In this document: positions 25,001 to 40,000 of the stretch, one piece after another
Position numbering within the stretch: the stretch's first letter is position 1
Layout of the letters: each line of letters begins with the position of its first letter
DNA from: Lumbricus rubellus
Taxonomy: Eukaryota; Annelida; Clitellata; Crassiclitellata; Lumbricidae
Length of the DNA stretch: 64,000 nt
Assembly: GCA_945859605.1 (NCBI GenBank)
Contig: OX243812.1
Location: 49,839,762-49,903,761, forward strand
Direction: 5' to 3'
The notes under the pieces: generated by a model
The model's database searches: none
Told to the model about the DNA's origin: nothing
What the model saw: only the letters and a program-made list of their open reading frames with translations
Translations under genes and position numbers: made by a program

Positions 25001-28000
25001 GCGCAATGATTACGCCGGTGCCTTGGAGCTGGAGGGTTCCAGGTTCGAATCCACCTCAAGCCGCCGTGTAGGGATCTTGAGCAAGCCCTTCACTCGCAAT
25101 CATGCGTTTCGGCGTGAAACTCCTATTTAGAACATACGCCTACACCGCCGCGCCTCACAAGAGCAGCGAGTTAGAGAAAAATGCGAAGTTACCTGAGACT
25201 TGACCGGTGGTACGATGCTGCTTTTAAGCTTTGGCATCTCCGGCACTGGTTCCTCGAGAACGTTGACGATAACGTCTTTGTGAATCCATTCGTCGTAACG
25301 ACTGTTCCAACCATTGTAATGGACGAAGTACTTCACCAACCCAGACTGTACAGCCGTCTCCAAGACCTACAGCATCAAGCACAATTACAAATGGCAGCTT
25401 TAGTCTGCATTCAATCACTCATTCATAGCCATAGGCGTGGAAGATTTCAGCAGTGCGGGGGGGGGGGGGAAGATTTAACTTCTGCCCGAACAAAAATCTG
25501 GAAAAAATGACTTCGTGGGTTGAAATCTCGTGGCGGGATATTTTTCCAAGGCAATAAAGTTGACAAGCTTTTTTTAGTCATCGGGGAGTTTGCTTGCCCG
25601 AAAACCAGACTTGCCCGAAATTTGGAAGGGGGGGCATTTGCCCCCTTTTGACCCCCGCTTCATGTTCATACCATTTATATATCTCCACCCAGGATATGTC
25701 TGTCTAATTAGCGGTCCTCCAAGTATAGTTTTAACATGCTCATGAAAGTTACATGGGTCATTCCATGTCAGATCAACCAGACCCTCCCACCTTTAACTTT
25801 AGATTTTACTGAAAAATTTTTCATTTGTTTGCCCACCAATTCTGAGCACAAATTTTTTTTTATTAAGATATTTCGAAATTTGACCGAGATATGTCGTTTT
25901 AAAGTGAGGTGGGGTAGGCGAAAATTTGCCTCCGATTTCGCGAAATGTTCTCTGCGGCTATATTCAACATGAGATATCTCGAGAAGTAGTGCAGGTAGAA
26001 GCATGAAGTTTTCACTGCTGTATTCAGCAAGTTGGTGGTGACACAATAAGCTTATTATACTGACTGTATGTTGTGTAGGGAATCTACATGACAGCTGCCA
26101 ATATGTCATCTCAGAACTCGCAAACTGCATTTTCTTGAATTTGCCTGACCCATATAAGAAAATATAAGTGCAAGAAATATACAGGGCGGGCCAAAAGTAG
26201 TTATCCAACTTTGAAGACCTATAACTTAGGCAGTTTAGCAAGTAAGTGTATGCCTAAGACATCAAATTAAAGGTAGTTATATCAGCTATAAGTCCGACAA
26301 ATTTCATTACGGTAGCTTGCACTACGCGCCATATAATTATTGTGTACCGCACCTACCTTGTTTTCTGACGTAAACAATAATTTCATCAGGGTGAGCCAAA
26401 AGTATTTGTTCAACTTTGAAGGCCTATAACTTAGGCAGTTTAACAAGTAAGTGTATGCTTAATGCATCAAATTAAAGGTCGTTGTATCAGCTACAATTGC
26501 TCAAAAATTCACATTTTTAGCTTTAATAATAATTGCATAAAACTACTGTACTGAATATGTATCAGTTTACAATGATTTTACAATGATTTTAATTCGTCTA
26601 TCTTGCAAAACACAATACTTGAAAAATTAGTCTTTGCAAGTTTGCATTATTGATAGCCATTAAGAAATCCAAGAATTATTTAATCAAATAAATATTCAAT
26701 GTGTCTTCCACGAGCTCGAATGACTGCATGAATGCGACGTGCCCGTTGATCTATGGCTCCATTGATGAGTTCCTGGCTGATCTCAGTCCAACAACGAGTG
26801 AGATGCTCGACGTTTACTATCCGTTCACGATAAACCCGTTGCTGCAAAGCACCCCAGATTGAGTAATCAACGGGATTTAAGTCAGGGCTATTAGGTCAGG
26901 ACTTTTGCTTGTGCCTGGATTATCCTCTTGGCTACAGACCAATTCAGCTACACAAGCGATGTTGTCAGCGGTAGGCCTACGTGCCGAACGAAGACAGCCA
27001 GTAACAGGTTTACGTTTAGAACTTGCACTCGCGTCAATTTGTCTAATTAATCGGTTGAGATTGTTTTTACTCCAGTTTCTAGCAGGAAATTCATTCATCA
27101 TTTGATATGCATTCAAATGTTTTTCAATTCTTAAAATTCGAATCAAAGTCCTGTCATCTTCTGATAGCGACGCCATGATGAAATTATTGTTTACGTCCGA
27201 AAACAGGGTAGGTGCGGTACAAAATAATTATATGGCGCGTAGTGCAAGCTACCATAATGAAATTTGCCGGACTTATAGCTGATATAACTACCTTTAATTT
27301 GATGCATTAAGCATACACTTACTTGCTAAACTGCCTAAGTTATAGGCCTTCAAAGTTGGATAAATACTTTTGGCCCACCCTGTATAATCTGTCCATATTC
27401 TGATTTAGCTAGTAATTGGCTCCTACTGGGTGTACTTTGTTGTGGTCTTTGGTTGCAAATTTTTTCATACCGACGTGCTAATCTTTGTCGAACTGACGAA
27501 AAAGGGTCAACTTCACCAGGTGACATTGGGAAAATGGACAACTGGAATTTATCTTAACTTCATATTTATGAAAAGTGCATGCCATAAGCATTCTGGTGAT
27601 ATAAAAATTGTAGTGGTGCTCAGAAGCATTCCGGAGTATTGCTTTGTTGCATAATACAAAAAATTTGCATCTGATTTCGCAAAATGTTCTCTGCAGCTAT
27701 ATTCAACTTGAAATATCTCATGAAGTAGTGCAGGTAGAAACATGAGGTTTTCACTGCTGTATTTAGTAAGTTGGTGGTGACACAATGAGCTTATTATACT
27801 GACTGTATGTTGTGTAGGGACTAATCAGGACATCTGCCAAAATGCCATCTCAGAACCCGCAAGCTGAATTTTCTTGAATTTTCATGACCGATATGAGAAA
27901 GTGTAGGTGCAAGAAATTTCTATGCTGTTCATATTCTGATTTAGCAAGTAATTGGCTCCTACTGGATGTACTTTTTTTATTGTATTTGATTGCATATTTT

Positions 28001-31000
28001 TTCATACTAACATGCTAATCTTTGTCGAACTGACGAACGGGCATCAACTTCACCAGGCGACATTGGGAAAATGGACAACTGGAATTTATCTTAACATCAT
28101 ATTTATGAAAAGTGCATGCCATAAGTTAGCTGACATTTATGTTTTTAGAGCAAATGCTTCTGGATTACTAATTTACAAATATACCCTGCATGGTTGTCCA
28201 TTTATCACATCCATTATTTCGAAGAATACCTAAAAATAATTACACGGGTGTGTAAAAAAATTAAAAATTTTATTACACGGTAAAGGGGTTAACATATTTT
28301 CAGCCATGTGTATTGTGTAGCTATGCTTGCCTGGTATGATCTAACTACGAATGCAACCATTCTGCACCATGGAAAGTATGCGCTCCAGTCAAATGCAAGT
28401 AACTTAGGCTACTTGCCTACTTAACAAATAAAGGCTACTTGCCTACTTACCAAATCGGTTTCTGATCCCCAGCATACCGATAAAGATGGCAAGTCTAGAA
28501 TGTATCAAGACAGAAAAAAGCAGGACACCGTACCTTAGCCTCGTAGATCTTCTGGCCCTTTCCTTTTCCGTATTTCACCTGCAGTCTTGTTCCCACTGCA
28601 TACATATCGTCATAGTTCGTGTTTCTACGCCCTGTCAATGGTCTCCTAACAAAACAAAAAACGCATACAAACTGGCAATGAATTCAACAACAACATCATC
28701 ATCATCACTTTGAAATTCAAATGAACAACAGATGTCCAACAGATGCCAACTTCAACTTGTTTATTGATCCCAAGAATATCAAACAGACAATTATGCATTC
28801 ATAATAGTACACAAAGTGAATAATTGCAGTTAACAATTGCGATGGTAAAGCTTAGTGCACAATCATTACTGTGAGATGTAGGGAGAAATAGGCTACCCGA
28901 AGGGAGTGATCCCGCTATTGGGGCATTTTATTTATTGCCGTAAATATTCAGCAGATTTAAATATTCAAAATATAATAAAAATGTTCAATAAATAAAAATA
29001 CTCACCAGTAACAGAAAAACAGAAACCTTGACCCCCCTACCCCCCCCCCCCCCACGCAGAGAAGGGACTAGATAAAAAAAACTGATTGCCAACCGATATG
29101 GTGGATTGCAAAAAATTGAGATTGTTCTCTGCTTGCATCATTTCATGAACCCCTGTTAGCTGGAAGAGATGAGATGGCAAGGGAAATGACTGGGTCTTGT
29201 ATGCCACTGGAAGGCCACCTGACCTGAAAATGACGTTGCTCGTAATCATAAACATACTGGCTTTGCTGATCATATCAAGGTGCATAGATCATAATGAGGT
29301 CAATGGGGTCATTTATCACGACTGAACTAATTTTGGGACCTATATTCCAGACCAATACAACTCATTGTTAAAGAGCTAACAATAAGCTGCTTTAGTATCC
29401 CAGCCACTTTTAGTACACACGCCATTACAGCGTTAATGCAAAAACGCAGTACAAATGTAGATATAGCGCAGGGCTTGAAGCATATGCAACTTCATTTCCT
29501 TAGTTTCAACCACACTGATTTTCCAACTGACAGTGAACAGTCAGCTCACTCATAATCTAACTAATTCAGTGACTTCATCCGTTCATTCATTCCCATAGCA
29601 ACTCTTTAACGATGCCCCCGACTCAAGCACGACAACAACAACAACAAAAGTAGCACAAAGCAGGCATAGTTCCTGTGGGAGCCCCCCACACAGGGTCCAA
29701 GAAAGAAAGCTCGATTCTGCATAGATTCAGTTGGGATTACAGCTGAAACAGAACTCTTGAAATAAATTTCTGCACATGGATTTGAACCATCGACCTCTTA
29801 CCTGACAGGCTAGAACGCTAACCACTAGACTACCACAAAAAGGAGCCATATAAATGATAAAATCAGCTGTGAACATAGTAGCGGAAAATATGAAACGTAC
29901 GGTAACTGGTCTTCCTCCATCTTCAGATCTTCGTTGGTGGTGCTGTCGTTTGTCTCGCTTGGTTCATCCCACGGCGCCTTATCCGAGTTCATTGACTTCG
30001 CCTCATCCTCTGCATCCTCCTCGGCACTTGGAATGTGTACATTACGACGTAACAACTGTTGAGCAACATCAAATTTAACAATTTTACTGTTTGAAGGACG
30101 TCTCTCTCGCTCAGTAGCGTGCTTCATCTGTAACCATGATCATGGGTACGGTGGTGAAAGTATTACTACATTACATATCAAACAGCAATCATGATGTATA
30201 AACGGTGCCCTATGAAAGCAGCTCAAACTGGGTTGGGCCCTGATTTCAGGAGGCAACTCCTTACATTGATAGGTCTTAATTGCTTAGAATTATTTAAGCG
30301 TACAAATTATTAAACGAAAAAGAAATTGAGAGCATAACTGAGCATACTGATCTTGTATGGTCTGGCAAGTTTGTAAGCAGTTGTCACCAAGCATTGCAAG
30401 ATGGTAGTTGGAAGAAACAGTGTTTAAGTACCTGACCAACTTCTACTGAGTGCTCAAGAACAAAGGATTCACACTCCTGGTTGGATCAACGACCCAAGAA
30501 TAGGTAAAAGATCAAATTCTACCCAAGTTGCACTACAGACATTTAACTCTTTGGAAAAGATGCTGCATCAATTCCCTTTCACCATTAGCATCATACTGAA
30601 GAGATTTAAATAAAGACCTCAGTCGCACCACCATCACGAGTCTCAATTATCAATTAGCCACTCAAAGAATCAATCAATCAGCCAACCACTCAATCAATCA
30701 ATCACCCAATCAACCACTCAATCAATCAACCACTCAATCAATCAACCAACCAATCAATCAATCAATAAATCATATGATTGGACTTACTCTTCGGCTACCC
30801 TTGTGCTTCTCGTCCTTTTCCGATTCGGTTTTTTCACTCGGTTTTTCCGCGTCAGCCTTCGCCTTTCCAGAATCCTTCGCATCGCCTTTCGTCGGCATCC
30901 GACATTTCTCCGACCGTTCTTCCTTCGCGGTGGCGCCAGGAGGGTCCTTCATCTTCAGCGAATCTCCTCGCGTCACTCGCATCGGTTCCTCCCTCGACGC

Positions 31001-34000
31001 CTGCGAACTCGCCCTCAAAGCGGGCGGCGACGGCTTCTCCAACTCCTTGATGGCACTCCTTGCCGCCGACGCCGCTGCTGCTGACTGAGCTCTGGTGCTT
31101 TCCACGGATGACTTTGTGGCTGAGGAGGACGGCACGGATGCTGGGAGAGCGACGACGGAGAGTCGTGGACTGACGATGATGTCGGACGAGACGCTGTCCG
31201 AATCGCCGCTGTCCTTTTTGCTCGAGAATCGCTTTAGCATTCTCGTTTTTATCGGCGTTGGACCACTGTTGCTGCTGCTGTTACCAACGACGACTGGCTT
31301 GCTTGAAGATGCGGCTGCGATCGGCTTGTCCACTTTATCGGTCTCTGGTTCTGCTTTCACTTGAGCCTGCAAATAAATTACGAAATGTAACATGACATGT
31401 CACACATCTTCAACCACCAAAAAGATATAGTTCCGTATAGAATTTTTTTAAATAAATAAATTAACTAACTTGCTTGCACATCTACGCCAGAATTCAAAAT
31501 AAATCCAGTGCACTGGTGACTTAATTATTGCACTTATTCCACACAATCTGCATCTTCTCAAGCACGATAGGATCCTCCTCGACCTGGATCATTCCCTTCC
31601 TTTGATGCTCAGCTCCCTATATAGAACTCCTTCTCAGACACACATCTCTCATCATCTTAAGACAACTTCATTCAACCCTGATTGGGTTTGGAGTACCTCT
31701 GAGTAGTCCCTTTGAAGAGGTGCTCGCTATACAAATTCATTGAATGAATGACTGAATGAATGAAAGCAAACTGTTTCCACCTGACTGATTGACAGCTGCA
31801 TACACAATTACACAGTACCTAGAGAGGTTCCTTTAAAAACATGCTATACAAGTGTTCTGTTACGTTACATTACATTACAGCTGGTGAAACAAAATTTTAA
31901 GACATGATACAAGCATGTGCGAATAACCGTTGATTGGTAATACTTGATGTCTCAGTTGTTGAATTACAGATACAGTGCACAACTGAACAGAACCCTGTTC
32001 TAAGACAATGCATTTCCCATATAAATTTTTAACAAGACAAACAGCAGATTTAATGATGATCAACTCCAGACCTTTTCAACGTCTTCCTCTCGAACGCTTC
32101 CCACTCGTCGGTTTCGACCGAGCTTCGGTGTCTGATCGCGCTCACGATCTCGAAACGAGACGAGACTGCGGCTAGACATGCGACTGTGGCCAGACGTCAC
32201 CATCGTACAACCAAGCTTGCGGTCAAAGTCTTCGTAGGCATGCAAATACCTGAACACAGGAAACAACAGAACACTTGACACTAATGAAATATACAATAAC
32301 GTTCATTGAAGGTTAGTTAAGCTTACCTTCCAGTGATTGGACTATCATCAATAAATCTGGAATGGTGTTCCACTGGATCTGCATGCACATGTGGTCAGAG
32401 GCACTACAAGCATCTTTCAACAACACTTGAAAACTTCTCTACAGCTGGAGCTGGGCTTGGTGTGTTGCTGCAAGTGTATTTATGAAGTGGTGCTACATAA
32501 ATGCTTAGAATGAATCAGACATCGAATGACTAAGAATTGCCTGAATGAACGAAAAAATGAATTGACCAATAGTGAACCAGGACATGACAGCCTTTAAACA
32601 GACGAATATAATACTGATTCATGAGCAAATAACAAAAATTGAAATTCATGATGAAGGCAATTAATAAAGATAATAATATCAGCGTATCACTTGCATCCAA
32701 TTAAATGGGTTGATAATAAAGATGATGATGATGATGCTAAATTGACAACCACAATCTCATAGTCAGGAAGGTACAGCCACCTGAAGAACTGAAAACACAT
32801 GTGAATCAGATGTGTACTGACTAAGAATCAACTGATGTTACCTATTAACAGACTCCTTAGAAAGCAATAATGTCACGGGGACTTCCGACATGTGCAACCT
32901 CTGCTGCAAGGTTTCAGCCGAGCTCTACAGCCCAGTCAGTCCATGAAACTGTACTATTCAAAACAATTGTCATCATATGTCTCTCTAAGACAATAGATAG
33001 AATAGGTGAGCGTACTTCTTGTAAGCCTGTTTGATGTTGGTTGAGACAACAGTTGCAGACGGTAGATTCGTCTTCGAATGGACGACGTGCCACTTCATCT
33101 GATTCGTCACCTACACCAGAAACAGATAGCACTTTCTCCATTAAACATAACAATAGAAACAATGCACGAATTCGCATGGCAAAAGCTTAAACAAAGCAAT
33201 TCCCAGTCCAGTCAGGCTCGCCAGTCTTCTCTTTGTCATTTTACAGCCGAACCAAATGCATTACGCTGTTACAACCTCCAGCTATATTTAGAAACACAGC
33301 TCTAAGAGTCCTAAAAAGTTCTTTATATACAATTATACATAGCCATACACATTCATATACATTTTAAATATTACATATCGGTATATAAGGCAAGGTTATT
33401 CCAATGTTGGACAGCAGTAGTCACAGTTGCACTTTGCAGAATATTCTTGGTTGAACCAACACCGCAGCCATTACAGTTCTTTTGAAAAAGACATGGAACA
33501 TGGGAGCTGTTACTCTCCCATCACAGAAGGCCAGAACACCAGCATCAAGTGTCACAATGGCCCTGAAACACTTGAGAGATGAGTGCCCAAGTCAGGTTGT
33601 CACAGATCAGTTAAGCACTTGTATGCACAATTGCACATGTTCAAGATCGCAATGACCATTGCTATGCCTTGCCAAAATGTTTCATGCAAACGAAGCTCTA
33701 CCTCAATGCTGTAACCGTTACTAAATACAAACATTTAAGAAGTTGCATTGAGCCACAATACCCTGTTATATCCACCCATTGACTGAACAACACGGAAAAG
33801 CTTGAACAGGTTTAGATCTTGTCCTCCGAGGTTCGGCAATTTGTTGATCGGCGTTCCTCTGTCGTCCATGAACTTGAACAGTTCAGCCACAAACCGATCC
33901 TTCTTCTCATCCGGTTCATCGTCATCCGACGACTAACAAACCACAAACAAACAAACAACAAACAACAAACAATGAACAAACAATAAACAAACAATAAACA

Positions 34001-37000
34001 AATACTTTAAACGGCTTAGAACACTCGCTTCATTTCACAATTCAGGACTTTTTTAGAATGCAGCTCTTGACAAAATGTGCAGTTCTAAATGGATTTGTGC
34101 AGTTGTAGAAGCGCTTCTGTGCAGCTAGAAATAGCTGAAAAAGGTCATTGCCCTTGGATTGAGAATAATTTATCATGGAGGATGGGAAGGGAAATAAGAG
34201 GTTGTGCAGTTCTACAAATTCCTTAAGAAAAGCCCTGTCACATTTCGTCATACACTTAGAACCAATAATTAGCCGTAAGGCATCAGTCAACACCACTAGT
34301 AACTGAGATTACTAAAGGAAATCTGGATCAATCACTAGACTAGGGCAACAGAACAAACTGCGTAAAACTCGGATACACATATCCGATCATGTCAGTGTAA
34401 GCATTAGTGTTTACTGCATTCTGTTCTTTACCTCTCCACTTTCCGAAGAACTGTATCCTAACAGATCCATTTTGCTCCAAGTCTGTGGAAGTTCCTTGCG
34501 GTCTAAGTAAATCTGCGCTTTGTCAAAGGCATTCTTTAAGGCTTTGTCTTTATTCTTCGCTACTATCTCGGCCGTAAACTCTTTCATGTCGGAAATTGTT
34601 GCAGTAAAACTGAAAGACAGAAAACCGCTGTATTAGCATGAAAACAATTCTCAGTTGGTTAAGTAAGTCATTCAAATCTATTGATTACACCATAACCTTC
34701 AATTCACAGAAAAAAACAAATGATAACAATGACAATATAATAAAAAAAAGTTAAAAATAATAATAATACAGTAGGAATACTGGAATAGCAATATACGCTA
34801 GTTAATAATAAAAGAGAAGCTGTTTACGATTTTAAGTTTCCAAATACACTTTGTCACCTTTCTAAAAATACTTTGAGATTAAATATATAAAAAACAGGAA
34901 TTATAATAATCACAGCTACACTATTTTTCACAATCACCATGACCACATACATGCAACGATCAATACAGTCAGAATATCATCACTCAATCCATACGCTATC
35001 TACTTGCAATGCCGTCTAACCAACTCACAATTTGCCATCCTTGAAGGACTTGACGAGAACTTGCTGTCTCGAAGGCAGAACAACGTCATCAGCGCTCGGA
35101 AGTACGACGAGGACCGGGACGTTTACTGTACGGCGGCTGCGCTCTTCGAAGTCAACGCACAGAACCCTTCCGACGAGGTTCTGCTGCGAGTGGATGCTGT
35201 ATGTTCTTTTTCCCGTTTCGCTATCGTCGTCCGAGCTCTCCACATCCGAATCTGATTCCGAGCTACATGCAACATGTACACGCGCACAATATGTGATACT
35301 GGATGATTGCCAACATGCACAACTGTACATACGCTGCCTTGCACACTTTGCACTTTGGTGCACCTCTGCATTTGCTTTGATTCAAGCTTCGATGGATTAA
35401 TGTTGCTGTGCATCAAAACATAGGCAAGAATGGCAACACTGCCAGCGAGACAGTATTTGTTCCTTTTAGGTTTACGCATTGACGCCCAGGAAATGTTATA
35501 ATAAGTTGTAGTACGAATAGGCATAGAATGCTCCTTTTTTTTATATCTAACGTACATGTATTGAATTGATTGCAGAAACAGTATATTACTGCTCTAGAGC
35601 AAAAGCATATACCTATAGGAGCAGAATAAGAAAGAGCTATATAAAGAAGTAAGTTGCAGAAGTCTAGGCAGGAACACACAAATGCATCAGCTATGGTAGT
35701 AAAGATAGCGGGAGAGGAGAGACCGATCGAAATCAGGATGGTCAGGTTAGATACGATTGTGCTCCTTGAACATGAGGGAGGAGTCAAGTGTGGCACCCAA
35801 ATTAAGGACACCAGATGACTGGGGTGGAGTTTATCACGATATCGTAGGCTAAGTACCGTATAAGACCTAAGACATGACTTGTTACGACACATCTTTGTAC
35901 TTGCGACAAGTGCGATTCACAAGCCTCACTTAGACGACCAACTACTAAGTCGGGCAACTAGAGCGTGGTTATAGTTAGCGCGCATGCGCAGTATATATTA
36001 ATAGGCAACTGCCATCCCACAGACACTATATATTTAAATGAGCTGCCCGCATATGAAGTAAACAAAGGCCGCGGAAGATGTCGCAGGCGGTGGCCTATAT
36101 TATATTAATAGGCGACCGCCCCATAGACGTTATATAAATAAATGGGCTGTCGGCGTACATGGAAATAAACAAAGACGTTACATCGCCCGCGGAAGATATC
36201 TCGGGCGGTACATTTTGCGATCTAAAATGCATTTTGTCACATATTAAAGGCATTTTGTGACGACGAAAACGAAAAGCATAAATCAGTTCATCGTCCCACA
36301 CCAGCGGAACTAAATGTGGTGCCACTAAAACACTCTTTGATGGTGTAAACCGCGTCGAAATGAACGAATCGCAAATGTTCCGCCGGCCTAGTTTTGACGT
36401 TAAGACAGCGACTAGTAGACTTAGACGACCCTCCCAGGCCGCCTAGCGTTAGTCGTGACTTAGACGTCTAAGATGTGGTGGTGAATTCCAATTTAACGCT
36501 AGTTGCCATTAAAGATGCGACTAAGAGATAAGACGTGTCTGAGACAAGCCCATAAATTTGGCCCCAGATGAATATGTAGAGGCAGCGAATTTCCCAGTCA
36601 GGAAGTGAAAGTCAATTCTAGCTGGCTGTTAATAAAATTTTCCCAAGCCAGATCAATCAAGTGTTTGATGCATAACATGAAAAAACCAGCTTGTTGACAA
36701 GCCCCCCCCCAGACGGCCATTTTGTGTGTATACATCATACAACTATACATGCTCAAAACAATCTGAGTGAATTTAATCACCATTAAGCCAAGTATTAAGT
36801 ATCAATTGGAGAGCTGATGGCCAGTTGACTAGCATACATCCAGGATAGCAGCAAGTCATGAAATATTACTCTACATTACATCAGCTTCATAGAAACATGC
36901 AGAACACTTACGACAGACATTTTAGAAGGCACTAGATACTAAATGCCTTGATGCAAGCTAGTATAGGTGGTTAATGTGCCAGGCTGTCAACCTAAAGGTC

Positions 37001-40000
37001 AAAGGTTCAAATCCCTGCCACATGCTTTGACATTCCTGCACCACAGCTAAACATAAACGCACTGGAAGGAAGATCAGATGCCAAAGGTGTGCACATACCA
37101 TCTACCTTCAATGTCCTTCATATACCGATGACAAGTAAATTATGTCCTTTAATGCAATGTGAGTCAATCGAATATGAATGCTGGGATACTCACCCAGTTG
37201 CTGTTGACTGTGCCTTCAACTTGGCGTTCTTCTTAACAACAGGCGTACCAAAGTGCTCGGGATGAGTCAGAGGCAAATGATCCAACGTCTGAAAACAACA
37301 GAATAGCTGCTTCATAAGTTATCGGAAACAAAACTCTGCACAGCAAAATGGCTTGCAAATTCACAACCAAGAAATGAGGTTCTGGTCTTCTACATGTTTG
37401 TATGCGCACTTGTTATAGCGCCCCGTCAAGCTAACACAATGTAATGAACAAGAAACGATAGCCCTGAGGAGTGCTGATTACTTTAGAGCAGAATTTTAAA
37501 TTTATCAAACAGGCTAACTCTGGGAAATAGCATATGTCACAAAGCAATGGAGACTTATGATCCACAAAAGTGACGGCACCAGCCATATCCTATGACTGGT
37601 AAGAATCAGAATATTCTTATAAATACATGTGGCAGCAGGTGATAGACAGCAACAGACCAGAAAATTTTGATCAATCTCTCTCTTCTTCTTGGAAGCATAT
37701 TCCCCTCTAAACTATACATTAACACAGCCTTACATCAATACCATCCTATTCTTCCTCCCTTCCATTCTCTACATCATCAATGCCAAACATTAGATAATAA
37801 ACCGTAATTAATCTAAGAGAGTTCTAGGTATATTAAGATCAACAATCTTTTCGCTACATGACTCAAAATTAGTCACCAGCATTCATTCAGATAAAGAATA
37901 TTTCATTACAGGAAGAGAGGTGAGAGGCAAACTTGTTTGTTTCATTCTACCATTCTGCCGTCATGCAACACTTCTTAAACACGATACCTTCCTTACTAAA
38001 CTCACCATCAAAAACAAACTGAATTTTTAAAAAAAAACTTCTTTCGTTCTTGCAGACCATGCTTTTATGGCAAAATCAACAAGTAATAAAAACGATCTGA
38101 CCAACAGTAATAATTTATAACATAGTGCACTGGTACAGTACTTCTGGATCAGAATGTGATCTTCTTATAAACTCTTTAAATTACAGTATGGTGTACGATA
38201 CATTACCCTGGCATTAGTCGTAATCTCCAAATTTATAAATCACAACACGAAAGCTAAGCCCAGAGCACCAGCTTACTCACAAGCGCTGCTCTGTGTGAGA
38301 TGGATTGTCTAAGGATGAGCAAGTAAGCATATTCTTTATTAATTCAACTGCATCACCGCATTTTGGTGCACATAATGTTAGCATTAGGCTAGATAAATGC
38401 GGGCAAACGAGACAATTTTAGCGGCCCGATGAGCTCCAAATCTGGTTGCCAGAGAAAGAGACCACAGAGAGGAGGCAGCTCTAGGAGAAATAAATGATCA
38501 AATAAAAAATTTAAGAATAAAAAAATACAGCATACAGAAATATAAGAGGGCACTAATGTGCTCTCACCTGAATATGAAGATTCCTATGCACAGTCATCAA
38601 TACACAGCAATTCACAAACCAGAAGCCAATAAGTGGAACTGACCTCACTCCTTTCGAAGTGTCTGTCTCCCTTCAGACAAAGCTTGCTTCTCCGTAGCGT
38701 ATTCTCATCTCCGTCGTCAAAAACTAAACACAGAGATCACATTAAGTCCAAGTATTAGATTTCAATCTGTTTGAAAACATTAATCAACATTCAACTAAAT
38801 ATTTGCATGTGAAATAAGCAGGAATGGAGGCCTCTAGAAATGTACGCAGAATACAATATCTCGGTGATTCCTACGGACATGTGCCCTTATGAGTTACCTA
38901 AAGAGTGTCATACAAACTGTGCTCTGATACATAAATACATGTATGACCACTGTGGTTTAGGCCACTTCTTCTTATGCTGGCTACACCTGGTGTCAATTTC
39001 TGCAACTGCCTCAGGACCATCAACTTTGATTCAATGCTAAATCAGTCAGACACTTCACATACTACTTGAAGACAATTAAACATGTTGACATATAGTTATA
39101 CAATTATACATGTGCTAATGTTGTGATAATGGGAAAGCTGGTGGACATCTGTAAAAACTTTTGCCAGCATAAGTCAGAACCATATAGATCAGTTTATCTT
39201 TTCTACGTAAATCACTCGCAATGGACCAAGTGCATGCTTATAAACACATGCATCGATGTTCATGCTGAAGTACACGCATGATGACACCAATCAAACACTA
39301 AGTATTTTCCCCAGGTCTACGTGCAGCTCTCTAGTAATTTAAAGTTAATGGATGAAGTGAAAGACTGAATGTGGTAGCAATCAAGGCTCCTAAACAAGAC
39401 TACATTATGCTAAGGCAAGAAAGTCATTCACTTATTCAACCAATTTCTCAGTCTTAGTTCTCTGAGATCCGGTCCTGGAATTGAAAGGAGTTTTGACTGA
39501 CGTAAAGAACAACAACTCAACAGCAACTGTTCCTAACAGGTCCTGTGGCATGGGTCCCACAGATACTTTTGCAGGACGGGCAACATAATGGACAAACGAT
39601 GGTTAAACATTTTAGCAGAGCTTGAAACGTGCAAAACAGGATATTACGAACATGCGAATTTTCACAGCGGTTTCTATTTAAATGTAAATTTTTCAGTTTC
39701 GCTTTGAATATCAAATGTTAGTTTCATTACTGTAGAGAAATCTACTAAAAACCAGGAAGTAGTAGTCACAAAAAAGGGATCAATCAAGTGTCCCTCTTGC
39801 CGCTAAGCATGGACATTGGGCACCCACAGCCCCAAAAGACAAAAGTTGGGCCATGGGGATTGTCAGTCAGTAAGAGAGATTTCAACAAAGACTGAACAAC
39901 CTCTGCGAACCTGCCCCTCTACCCCCATTACACGTGACACACAAGGTATCAGTCATTAGGGATGCTAAACAAAACTGAACATCCAGTTTTCTGAAAACGA

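Larger units (their letters stand above)
25919..28137. repeat. Tandem segmental duplication split by a mariner
   Basis: Segment A (25919-26181) reappears as A' (27657-27922), and segment B (27385-27600) reappears as B' (27924-28137); each pair is clearly similar along its length. The order is A-[mariner]-B-A'-B', so a unit of about 480 bp was duplicated in tandem and the mariner 26182-27382 inserted at the A/B boundary of the first copy. It lies in ARID4 intron 14. Confidence 0.8.

Noticed and set aside
29776..29846. tRNA gene on the minus strand
   Set aside because: A- and B-box-like motifs are present, but the acceptor-stem ends do not pair; read as a SINE head.
32914..33177. 87-codon minus frame with a hydrophobic N-terminus as a secreted protein
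   Set aside because: It overlaps ARID4 exon 10 in another frame; the ARID-matching frame is the real one.
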